Below the pieces are notes generated by a model. It was not told where the DNA came from. It saw only the letters and a program-made list of their open reading frames with translations, and ran no database searches. From the NCBI RefSeq assembly GCF_006539165.1, contig NZ_BJMM01000009.1, positions 124,001-188,000 of the forward strand: a stretch of 64,000 nt of DNA, written 5' to 3'. Position 1 is the first letter of the stretch. Every line of letters starts with the position of its first letter. Source of the DNA: Streptomyces cacaoi (lineage in GTDB: Bacteria; Actinomycetota; Actinomycetes; Streptomycetales; Streptomycetaceae). Both the position numbers and the translations under genes were made by a program. Of this stretch, positions 55,477 through 62,842 are shown piece after piece.

Positions 55477-58104
55477 GTGGGCGGCGCGGCAGCGGACCGC
55501 GCCGGTGCGGGCGCCGGGGGAGCGGTGTTCTCCCTGGCGCTGTGGACGCTGCGGCGGCGCAAGGCCGGGTCCGCCGGTGCCTTCGTCGCGCTGTGCGGCG
55601 CCTCGGTGCTGCTCACCGCCTTCGGGATCGTCCTCCGGTCCGGCATCGGCGGCGGGGTACCGGCACAGCGGTACGCGGCGGCGGACGTGCTCGTCGCGGG
55701 CCCACGGTCGTTCTCCGTCACCGAGGGCGACAGCACCAAGACGGAACAGCTGACGGGCCCGGCTCCGGTGCCCGCCGGTCTGGTGCGGCGGGTCGACGGC
55801 GTCGAGGGAGTCCGGCGGGCCGTCGGCGCCGTACGGTTCCCGGCCGAGCTGGTGGACGGAGACGGCCACCGGGTGCGCGGCGCCGGGGACCGCCGGTCCG
55901 AGGGCGCCAACTGGGCGTCCGCCGCGCTCGGTTCCTACGAGCGCTCCGGGCGGGCCCCCGCGGCGCCGGACGAGGTCGTCGTCGAGGAGTCGCTCGCGCG
56001 GGCGGCGGGCGTACGCGTCGGCGACACCGTCCGGATCGCGGCCACGGACGACGTGGCGCGGCGCACGGTCGTGGGCACGGTACGCCGCACCGGATCCGAC
56101 GGAACGCTGCGCAGCCCCCCGGTGTTCTTCGCGGACGCCACGGCCCGGGCGCTGTCCGGCCGGGAAGGCCGGTTCGACGCCGTCGGCGTGCTCGCGGCGC
56201 GTGGCGTGCCGCCCGGCGAGCTGGCCGCGCGGATCGCGGACCGGCTCGACGGCGAGCGGGCCGAGGTGCACACCGGAGGTGGGCGCGGCACGGTCGAGCA
56301 CCGGGACGTGACCGCTGCCCGCCACCAACTGCGGGAGCTGGCCGGTTCGTTGGGCGGCACCGTCGTGCTGATCACCATGCTGGTGGTGGGCGGCACCCTC
56401 GCGCTCGGTGTCCAGCAGCGCCGCCGGGAGCTGGCGCTGCTGCGGGCCGTCGGCGCCACGCCCCGGCAGATCCACCGGCTGATCGCGGGTGAGGCGCTGA
56501 TCCTCGCGGTGACGGCCTCCGCGCTCGGCTGGCTACCGGGTATCGCCGCGGCACAGGTGCTGCGCCGCGCCCTCGCGGCGACCGGGACGCTGCCCTCCGA
56601 CTTCGCCTTCTCCGCCGGGCCGTTGCCGATGGTCGCCGCGCTCCTCGTCGGAGTGCTGACGGCGCAGGTGCCCGCGTTCGCCGTCGCCCGGCGCGCGGCC
56701 GCGGTGCCGCCGGTGGAGGCGCTGGGCACCGCGGAGAGCCCCGAGCCGGGCACCGGGCGGGCCCGGACGTGCTGGGGGCTGCTGCTGTTCGTGCTCGGCG
56801 CGGCGGCCTCGCTGCTGCCGCTCTTCTCCGGCAGCGTCTTCGCGGTCGCGGGCGCCGGGAGCGGCGGCCTGGTCATGGTCGTCTCCGTGCTCGTCCTGGC
56901 GCCGTCCCTCGTCGGCGGGGTGATCCGGGTGGCGGGCCTTCCGCTGCGCCGGCTGCTGGGGACGCCGGGCCTGCTGGCGCTGGCCAACAGCCGCTACCAC
57001 GCACGCCGTACGGCGGCCGGTGCGGGACCGCTCGTCCTCGCCCTCGGGTTCGCCGCGCTCCAGCTGTTCATCCCGGCGACCGTCTCGGCGGCGGCCGCCG
57101 CACAGGCACGGGCGGGCGGCCTCGCCGACTGGACGGTGACCGTTCCCGGCGCGGGTGTGCCGCGCGATGTGCTCCGCCGGGCCGAACGGCTGCCGGGCGT
57201 CACGGCCGTGGCCGGCACGGTACGGGCCGAGGTGTTCGGCTCCCGCGAACTCCTGGATTCCGCCGAGGTGTTCCCGTACCAGGCGCAGGGCGTCACCCGC
57301 GGTGCCCTCGGCCGGCTCCTCGACCCGGGCACCGTGCACGGCGCCCCGGAGCGGCTGCGGCCGGGCACCGTCGTGTTGAGCGGTCAGGCCGCCGCCACCC
57401 TGGGCGTGCACACCGGCGACCGCGCCCGGCTGCACCTGCCGGACGGCACCCGCGCCCGGCCGCGGGTCGTCGCCGTCCACCGGCGCGGCGCGGGCTTCGG
57501 CGACGTGCTGCTGCCGGCCGCCACCCTCCTGCGGCACGGGGCAGGACCGCTGTACGACTCGGTCCTGGTACGCGGCACATCCCACGGCGGTACATCCCAC
57601 GGCGGCACGGCGCACACCCGCGCGGAGCTGGAGCGGCTCGCGGCCCGGTATCCGGGGGCCGAGGTCCGGGAGGGCGGCGCCGCGCCGGCCGGACAGGAAC
57701 ACACGGCCCTCGCCTCGCTCCTGGACAGCGCCCTGCCGCTCGTACCCGTCCTCGGCTACATCGCCGTGTCCGTCGGCAACACCCTGGTGATGTCCACCCT
57801 GGCGCGCGGCCGCGAGTTCGCCCTGCTGCGGCTGCTCGGCGCGACCCGGCGCCAGGTGCGGCGCATGCTGCTCACCGAGGTCGCGCTGCTCGCCCTGGCC
57901 GCGGTGGTGCTCGGCACGCTCGTACCGCTGCTGCCCCTGTCGACGGTCGCGCTCGGACTGACCGGCACCCCCGTGCCGTACATCCCGCCCCTGCTCCACC
58001 TGGGACTCGCCGCCCTCGCCTCGGCGCCGGCCGCCGCAGCGGTCCTCCTCCCGGCCGGCCACACCCTCCGCGGCCCGCTCCGGCCCGGCTCGGCCCTCCG
58101 CTGA
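55477..58104 (+). CDS. Double-FtsX-domain ABC transporter permease without ATPase
   Basis: 875 residues. One N-terminal helix (FVALCGASVLLTAFGIVL), an extracytoplasmic MacB_PCD-like domain about 55-280, three helices with the first FtsX domain about 288-400 (LALGVQQRRRELALLRAVGA), two more helices, a second exposed domain and a second FtsX domain at about 751-870 (ARGREFALLRLLGATRRQVR). Such proteins serve lipoprotein/peptide export or mechanotransmission. The ATP-binding partner usually next door is absent. GTSHGG repeats lie at about 698-712. GTG 55477 has GGAGG 6 bp upstream; GTG 55387 would add 30 Arg-rich residues. Confidence 0.85.
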   Translation: MGGAAADRAGAGAGGAVFSLALWTLRRRKAGSAGAFVALCGASVLLTAFGIVLRSGIGGGVPAQRYAAADVLVAGPRSFSVTEGDSTKTEQLTGPAPVPAGLVRRVDGVEGVRRAVGAVRFPAELVDGDGHRVRGAGDRRSEGANWASAALGSYERSGRAPAAPDEVVVEESLARAAGVRVGDTVRIAATDDVARRTVVGTVRRTGSDGTLRSPPVFFADATARALSGREGRFDAVGVLAARGVPPGELAARIADRLDGERAEVHTGGGRGTVEHRDVTAARHQLRELAGSLGGTVVLITMLVVGGTLALGVQQRRRELALLRAVGATPRQIHRLIAGEALILAVTASALGWLPGIAAAQVLRRALAATGTLPSDFAFSAGPLPMVAALLVGVLTAQVPAFAVARRAAAVPPVEALGTAESPEPGTGRARTCWGLLLFVLGAAASLLPLFSGSVFAVAGAGSGGLVMVVSVLVLAPSLVGGVIRVAGLPLRRLLGTPGLLALANSRYHARRTAAGAGPLVLALGFAALQLFIPATVSAAAAAQARAGGLADWTVTVPGAGVPRDVLRRAERLPGVTAVAGTVRAEVFGSRELLDSAEVFPYQAQGVTRGALGRLLDPGTVHGAPERLRPGTVVLSGQAAATLGVHTGDRARLHLPDGTRARPRVVAVHRRGAGFGDVLLPAATLLRHGAGPLYDSVLVRGTSHGGTSHGGTAHTRAELERLAARYPGAEVREGGAAPAGQEHTALASLLDSALPLVPVLGYIAVSVGNTLVMSTLARGREFALLRLLGATRRQVRRMLLTEVALLALAAVVLGTLVPLLPLSTVALGLTGTPVPYIPPLLHLGLAALASAPAAAAVLLPAGHTLRGPLRPGSALR

Positions 58105-58263
58105 CACCGACGGCCACCCGGGACCGGCACAGCGGACGCGGCACCAACGCCCGTAACGACACGGGGTGTTGAGCCGTTCCGGTCGTCGGCGCGGGCATGA
58201 ACGCACACTCCGGCACGCACACCCGCAACGGAACGCGCGGGGCCGCGGGCAGTTCGCCGACGG

Positions 58264-58347
58264 CCCGCTCAGCCGACCCCGCTCAGCCGACCCCGCTCAG
58301 CCGGTCCCGCTCAGCCGGTCCCGCTCAGCCGACCCCGCTCAGCCGAC
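58264..58347. repeat. Six perfect-length 14-bp repeats at the glycosyltransferase gene end
   Basis: CCCGCTCAGCCGAC x2, CCCGCTCAGCCGGT x2, CCCGCTCAGCCGAC x2, without gaps. The stop codon of the minus-strand glycosyltransferase (58339-58341) is the TCA of the sixth unit. The arrangement AABBAA points to recent duplication. Confidence 0.8.
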
Positions 58348-59454
58348 CCGGGCCGTCCCGCGTACCAGCAGGTTCTCGACCGCCAGGGCCGCGTCCGAGC
58401 GGAAGGCGGCCCGGCCCGCGGCGATCTGGCGGGTGCGGGCCGGGCCCGGTGCGGCGAGGGCGCGTGCCGTGCGGGTGGGCTCGCCGGGGCCCGCGACGTG
58501 CCGGCAGCAGCCGGACCTGGCCATCTCGTGCACGCCCTGAGCGCCGTGCCCGGTCAGCGGGCGGTGGGCGACGACGGGCAGACCGGCGGCCAGCGCCTGG
58601 ACCGCGGTCTGCCCGGCCGCGTTGTCGAGCAGCACGTCGGACGCCGCCATCAGCCCCGGCAGGTCCTCGACCCAGCCCAGCGGCAGCAGGCCGGGGAGGC
58701 GGGCGGCGGTGCGCCGGAGCTGTTCGTCGTGGCCGCACAGCATCACCGGCAGCAGCCCGCCGTCCGCCAACTGCCGTGCAGTCTCCAGCAGTCCGCTGCC
58801 CACGCCCCACGCCCCGGTGGACACCAGGACCACGGGACGGCGGCCGGGGCCGTCCGTGTGCCGCGCCAGCAGCCGGGCCCATCGGCCGTCCACGTCCACG
58901 GGTGCGCGGAACCGCTCGGGCACCACAGGACCGGTGACCGCGGCGGGCCGTCCCGTGGCAGCCTGCACGGCCCGCGCCCCGGCGGCGGAGACACACAGAT
59001 GGGCGTCGTTGCCCGCGTGGAGCCAGCCGCGGTGGGCCGCGAAGTCGACCAGGACGACGGCGCTCGGCACCCGCAGCGCGCCCCGGGCCCGCAGCCGCCC
59101 GGTCAGCTGGGCGGCGAGATGGAAGGTGGAGACGACCGCGTCGGGACGCCACTGCCCGACGGTGCGCAGCAGCGCGCCCTCCGCCAGCCGGGCGAGCGGG
59201 GCGCTGCCCGGCCGGGGCCCGGAACCGGGGGCGAGGAAGCCGGCGTACACCGCCCCGTACAGGCCGGGCGCGTGCCGGACGGTGGCGCGGTAGGAGGCGC
59301 GCAGCGCCGGCCCGATACGGGCGGGCAGCATCGTCAGCACGTCGCGGACGGTGACGATGTGCCCGCGGGCCCGCAGCCGCAGCGCGAGTTCGTGGGCGAC
59401 CGCGTCGTGGCCCTCGCCCATACCGGCGCTGAGCAGCAGGAACCGGTGCGGCAT
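58339..59454 (-). CDS. MGDG-synthase-family GT28 glycosyltransferase
   Basis: 371 residues. The N-domain is of the monogalactosyldiacylglycerol-synthase type (FLLLSAGMGEGHDAVAHELA, the GxGH lipid-facing loop), and the GT28 C-domain carries VVLVSTGAWGVGSGL, PLGWVEDLPGLMAASDVLLD and NAAGQTAVQALAAGLPVVAH. Relatives glycosylate diacylglycerol or polyprenyl carriers at the membrane face. No Sec signal. Probably a glycolipid synthase, sugar donor unknown. GGAGGAG lies 7 bp before ATG 59454. Divergent from an SDR-transporter-deacetylase operon that may process the same product. Confidence 0.82.
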   Translation of the reverse strand: MPHRFLLLSAGMGEGHDAVAHELALRLRARGHIVTVRDVLTMLPARIGPALRASYRATVRHAPGLYGAVYAGFLAPGSGPRPGSAPLARLAEGALLRTVGQWRPDAVVSTFHLAAQLTGRLRARGALRVPSAVVLVDFAAHRGWLHAGNDAHLCVSAAGARAVQAATGRPAAVTGPVVPERFRAPVDVDGRWARLLARHTDGPGRRPVVLVSTGAWGVGSGLLETARQLADGGLLPVMLCGHDEQLRRTAARLPGLLPLGWVEDLPGLMAASDVLLDNAAGQTAVQALAAGLPVVAHRPLTGHGAQGVHEMARSGCCRHVAGPGEPTRTARALAAPGPARTRQIAAGRAAFRSDAALAVENLLVRGTARVG

Positions 59455-59811
59455 GCGGGCTCCTCCGGTGGACGGCGAACGGCTCGTGGAGATCCAGTCT
59501 GGAACGCGGTCACCCGGCACGGCGCGACGAGGGCCCGCCACCCGGAGCAACCGCACCGGCCCGGTCCGGCGGCACCGTGCGGCCCGCGCGGGCACCGCCG
59601 CGACGGCTCCCGGGGCGGGGCCGGACGGGTGATCCGGGGCGCGGGGGCGGCCGGTGCAGCGCGGGCGCGGCGGCCCGGATGCCCGCATGCTGGAGATCCG
59701 GGGCCGCCGTGCCCCGTCCCGTCCGTCTCGACCGGGATGCCGGGGCCCTCGTGCCCGGCCGGCCGGCCACAGCGCCGGCCGCACCCGGCCCGCACCCACC
59801 GGAGGGCGTCC
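59455..59811. other. 357-bp divergent intergenic region
   Basis: No gene supported. TGGAGATCC appears twice (59487 and 59691), 204 bp apart, as the only repeated word; both contain the near-palindrome GGAGATCC. Promoters for the glycosyltransferase and for the SDR operon must lie here, unseen. Confidence 0.35.
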
Positions 59812-60603
59812 GTGTTCGACAGGTTCGGCAGGCCACACCCCGGGCAGGCGCACCGCACCCGCCCGGTGGCGCTCATCACGGGCGCGTCCTCCGGCATCGG
59901 CACGGCCGTGGCCGAGCGGCTCGCCGCGAGCGGCAACTGGCAACTGCTGCTGAACGGCCGCGACGAGCGGCGGCTCACCCAGGTCGCCGCCCGGACCGGC
60001 GGGATGCCGCTGCCCGCCGATGTGACCGACCCCGAGGCGCGCTCGGCCCTCGTCAAGGAGGCGCAGGAAGGCGCCGGGCGGGTGGACGCCGTGGTGGCCG
60101 GCGCCGGCATCGGCTGGGCCGGGCAGTTCCGGCAGATGCGGGCGCAGGACATCGACGACGTCCTGGCGGTGAACCTCTCGGCCGTCCTGCACCTGGTGCG
60201 GCTCGTGGTGCCCGGCATGGTGGACCGCGGGCGCGGCCGGGTGGTGCTGATCGGTTCGATGGCGGGCAGCGTGGGCGTGCGCGACGAGGCCGTGTACTCC
60301 GCGACCAAGGGCGGTCTGATGGCCTTCGCCGACAGCCTCCGCTACGAGCTGGGCCCGAGCGGTGTGCGGGTGTCGATGGTGATGCCGGGCGCGGTCGACA
60401 CCCCGTTCTTCGGCCGGCGCGGTGCGCCCTACCACCGCACCCGGCCCCGCCCGGTGCCCGCGGACCGGGTGGCCGACGCCGTGTGCCAGGCGCTGCGCAC
60501 GGGCCGTGCCGAGGCGTACGTCCCGTCCTGGCTGGGGCTGCCGGCGCGGATGCACGGGGCGACCCCCGGCCTCTTCCGCAGCCTCGCCCAGCGGTTCGGG
60601 TAG
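59812..60603 (+). CDS. Short-chain dehydrogenase/reductase
   Basis: 263 residues. Classical SDR: ALITGASSGIGTAVAERLAA (NADP site) at about 19-38, AGAGIGWAG in place of NNAG, catalytic Ser in VLIGSMAGSVG and YSATKGG (YxxxK). PGAVDTPFF is the usual substrate-lid part. The shape is that of membrane-associated reductases such as DltE/YqjQ, acting on lipid or ketone substrates. Nature of substrate unknown. GTG 59812 after GGAGGGCGTCC. 9 bp separate it from the DMT gene. Confidence 0.85.
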   Translation: MFDRFGRPHPGQAHRTRPVALITGASSGIGTAVAERLAASGNWQLLLNGRDERRLTQVAARTGGMPLPADVTDPEARSALVKEAQEGAGRVDAVVAGAGIGWAGQFRQMRAQDIDDVLAVNLSAVLHLVRLVVPGMVDRGRGRVVLIGSMAGSVGVRDEAVYSATKGGLMAFADSLRYELGPSGVRVSMVMPGAVDTPFFGRRGAPYHRTRPRPVPADRVADAVCQALRTGRAEAYVPSWLGLPARMHGATPGLFRSLAQRFG

Positions 60604-60612
60604 GCCCGGCAC

Positions 60613-61488
60613 GTGCTGTGGACGGTGGTGTCGGTCGTGCTGGCGCTGCTCGCGGCGCTGGGGAACGCCGCTGCCTCGGTGCTCCAGCGCAGGGCCGCCG
60701 CCGTGGAGGGCCCCGGCCCGTCGGGGCGCCGGCTGTCCTGGCTGCCGGGGCTGCTGCGCCGGCCGGTGTGGCTGTGGGGCGCGGCGACGCTGGTGGCGTC
60801 GGGCGTGTGCCAGGCGGGCGCCCTGGCGACCGGTCCACTGGCGGTGGTGCAGCCGGTGATGACGACGGAGCTGCTGTTCACGCTGATGCTGGGCAGCCTC
60901 GCCTTCCGCCGGAACCCGGGCACCGGGGCCTGGGGGGCGTTCGCCGCGATGGCGCTCGGTCTCGCGGTGCTGCTGGGGCTGCTGAACCCGACGCACGGCA
61001 CCGCCTCCGTCCCGGACGAGCGGTGGCTGTACGCGTGCCCGGCCGTGGCCGCGCTGGTGACCGTCCTCACCGTCGTCTCCTTCCGGCTGCCGTCCGCGGC
61101 CCGCGCGGCGCTGCTCGGTTCGGCGACGGCGGTGCTGTTCGGGCTGACGGCCGCGCTGATGAAGGACGCCGTCGGGCATCTGACGGACGGTTTCGTGGCG
61201 CTGCTGACGGCCTGGCAGACGTACGGGGTCGTCGTGGCGGGCGCGGTCGGCTTCCTGCTGCTGCAACTGACCCTGCACGCGGGCACACTGGTGGCCTCCC
61301 AGCCGGCGCTCACCCTCGGCGACGCCTTCCTCAGCGTCGTCCTGGGCGCCCTGCTGTTCGACGAGCGGCTGACGCTGGGCTGGTGGGTCCTTCCGGAAGC
61401 GGCCGCGCTCGGCCTGATCTGCGCGGGCAGCATGAAGCTCGCCAGGACGCCCGCCGTGGCCGGGCACGACGGGGAGGAGATGTGGTGA
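60613..61488 (+). CDS. DMT/EamA-like membrane transporter
   Basis: 291 residues, nine or ten hydrophobic segments. VLALLAALGNAAASVLQRRA opens a family of actinobacterial DMT proteins with the QRRA motif at the end of helix 1. PLAVVQPVMTTELLFTLMLG and SQPALTLGDAFLSVVLGALL are the two internal repeats. Related to NIPA/EamA proteins moving cations or lipid-linked sugars. Direction and cargo unknown. GTG 60613 is 9 bp past the SDR stop; its stop overlaps the deacetylase start (GTGA). Confidence 0.8.
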   Translation: MLWTVVSVVLALLAALGNAAASVLQRRAAAVEGPGPSGRRLSWLPGLLRRPVWLWGAATLVASGVCQAGALATGPLAVVQPVMTTELLFTLMLGSLAFRRNPGTGAWGAFAAMALGLAVLLGLLNPTHGTASVPDERWLYACPAVAALVTVLTVVSFRLPSAARAALLGSATAVLFGLTAALMKDAVGHLTDGFVALLTAWQTYGVVVAGAVGFLLLQLTLHAGTLVASQPALTLGDAFLSVVLGALLFDERLTLGWWVLPEAAALGLICAGSMKLARTPAVAGHDGEEMW

Positions 61489-62240
61489 GAAGACCTCCGT
61501 TGTCCTCGGCGGCCCTCGCGGCCGGCGCCGCCGTCGCGGCCTGGCACGTGGGGCCCGCCGCCACCTGGCTGCCCGGTGTGCGTGCCGTGCTCAGCCCCGC
61601 GCTGGACGGCCGGGGCGCCCCCGGGCATGTGGCGCTGACCTTCGACGACGGGCCCGACGCGCGCAGCACCCCGCTCTTCCTGCGGGAGCTGGAGCGGCTG
61701 CGGGTCCGTGCCACGTTCTTCGTCCTCGGGGCGTTCGTCGAGGCGCACTCCGGCCTGGTGGGGCGCATGGCCGCGGAGGGGCACGAGATCGCCGTGCACG
61801 GCTGGGGCCACGAACGCCCCTGGCTGCCGCGCCCGTTCGCCGACCGGGCGGGGCTGGAGCGCGCGGTCGCGGCGGTGCGTGCCGCGGGCGGCGGCAGCCC
61901 GCGCTGGTACCGGCCGCCGTACGGGATACTCACCGCCACGCGGCGGCGCGCCGCCCGGCAGCTGGGGCTGCGCCCGGTGCTGTGGACCACCTGGGGCCGG
62001 GACTGGACCGCGCCCGCCGACCCCGGCAGCGTCCTCGGTGAGCTGGCGCACCGGCTCACCGGCGGCGCCACGGTCCTGCTGCACGACAGCGACCGGACCA
62101 GCGCACCGGGCGCCTGGCGGGTCACCCTGGCCGCCCTTCCCGAACTGGTCTCCCGCTGCCGCGCGCAGGGCTGGACGGTGGGCACGCTCGCCGAGCACGG
62201 GCTGGCCGGCGAGTCGGCGCCGGAGCCGCGCGCCGGGTGA
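61485..62240 (+). CDS. NodB-type polysaccharide deacetylase
   Basis: 251 residues. One N-terminal hydrophobic helix (LSSAALAAGAAVAAWHVGPA) probably anchors it outside the membrane. NodB domain about 45-235: motif 1 LTFDDGPDARS (catalytic base and metal Asp), motif 2 HGWGHER (the metal His pair), motif 3 RPPYGILTA, motif 4 WGRDW and motif 5 LLHDSDRTS. It removes N- or O-acetyl groups from a glycan, or chain-end sugars of a glycolipid. All five motifs are intact. Third gene of the operon. Confidence 0.88.
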   Translation: MRRPPLSSAALAAGAAVAAWHVGPAATWLPGVRAVLSPALDGRGAPGHVALTFDDGPDARSTPLFLRELERLRVRATFFVLGAFVEAHSGLVGRMAAEGHEIAVHGWGHERPWLPRPFADRAGLERAVAAVRAAGGGSPRWYRPPYGILTATRRRAARQLGLRPVLWTTWGRDWTAPADPGSVLGELAHRLTGGATVLLHDSDRTSAPGAWRVTLAALPELVSRCRAQGWTVGTLAEHGLAGESAPEPRAG

Positions 62241-62313
62241 GACGGGGCGCGGGGGCGGGTGCGGGCGCTGCGGGGCGTGGGCCGGGCGCGGGCGGCCGGT
62301 GGGCCGCCGGGTG

Positions 62314-62649
62314 TCAGCTCGCGCGCCGCCAGGGCTCGGTGGCCACGACGGCGTCGACGGGCAGCGGTCCGTAGATGTGCGGGTACCGCTCGGCGGCGCC
62401 CGGCTCCGGGGCCTCGTACCGTATCGGCGCGGGAACCCGTGCGCTGTCGATGACGAGCACGACCAGGGCGCCCGGGTCCGGGTGGTCGCCGTACAGCAGC
62501 TCGGCCACGGACGGCAGTTGACGGCGCAGCGAGCCGTGGATGAAGCCGACCTCGGCCAGTGTGCGGCCCCGGGTGGACATCTCGTAGCTGCCGGAGGCCA
62601 ACGCGGCGTCCCAGTGGGCACGTTCGGTGAGGTGCAGGATCTCGGTCAT
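62314..62649 (-). CDS. DUF952-family protein
   Basis: 111 residues. ILHLTERAHWDAALASGSYE at the start, GFIHGSLRRQLPSVAELLYG and YPHIYGPLPVDAVVA near the end: the DUF952 pattern, with the conserved FIHxS and HxYGPL pieces. A fold related to glutathione-transferase-like small domains has been proposed; function unknown. ATG 62649 has no ribosome site, but TAGCGT lies 7 bp upstream (62657-62662 on this strand): a leaderless transcript. Confidence 0.82.
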   Translation of the reverse strand: MTEILHLTERAHWDAALASGSYEMSTRGRTLAEVGFIHGSLRRQLPSVAELLYGDHPDPGALVVLVIDSARVPAPIRYEAPEPGAAERYPHIYGPLPVDAVVATEPWRRAS

Positions 62650-62764
62650 GTGTACGACGCTAGCCGGTGGCCGAGCCTGGACCGGTCGATGGCCGGAAAC
62701 GGCCGGTGGGCGCGGTGCGCGAGGGGCGGGAGACACCGGCGGACGCACGGCCATTCCCTCTTGG

Positions 62765-62778
62765 TGAAACACGTTCTA
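62765..62778. promoter_or_regulatory. KstR-type operator
   Basis: TGAAACACGTTCTA fits TnnAACnnGTTnnA, the motif bound by the TetR-family repressor KstR of the cholesterol/steroid regulon of mycobacteria and rhodococci, at every fixed position. It lies 65 bp upstream of the acyl-CoA dehydrogenase start, where a repressor site should be. Confidence 0.6.
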
Positions 62779-62842
62779 CCGTGTGCGCCGCCGTCGGCGG
62801 ACAGCCAAGCGGCCGGCGGTCGCCGAGAGCCGTGGAGGGGAC

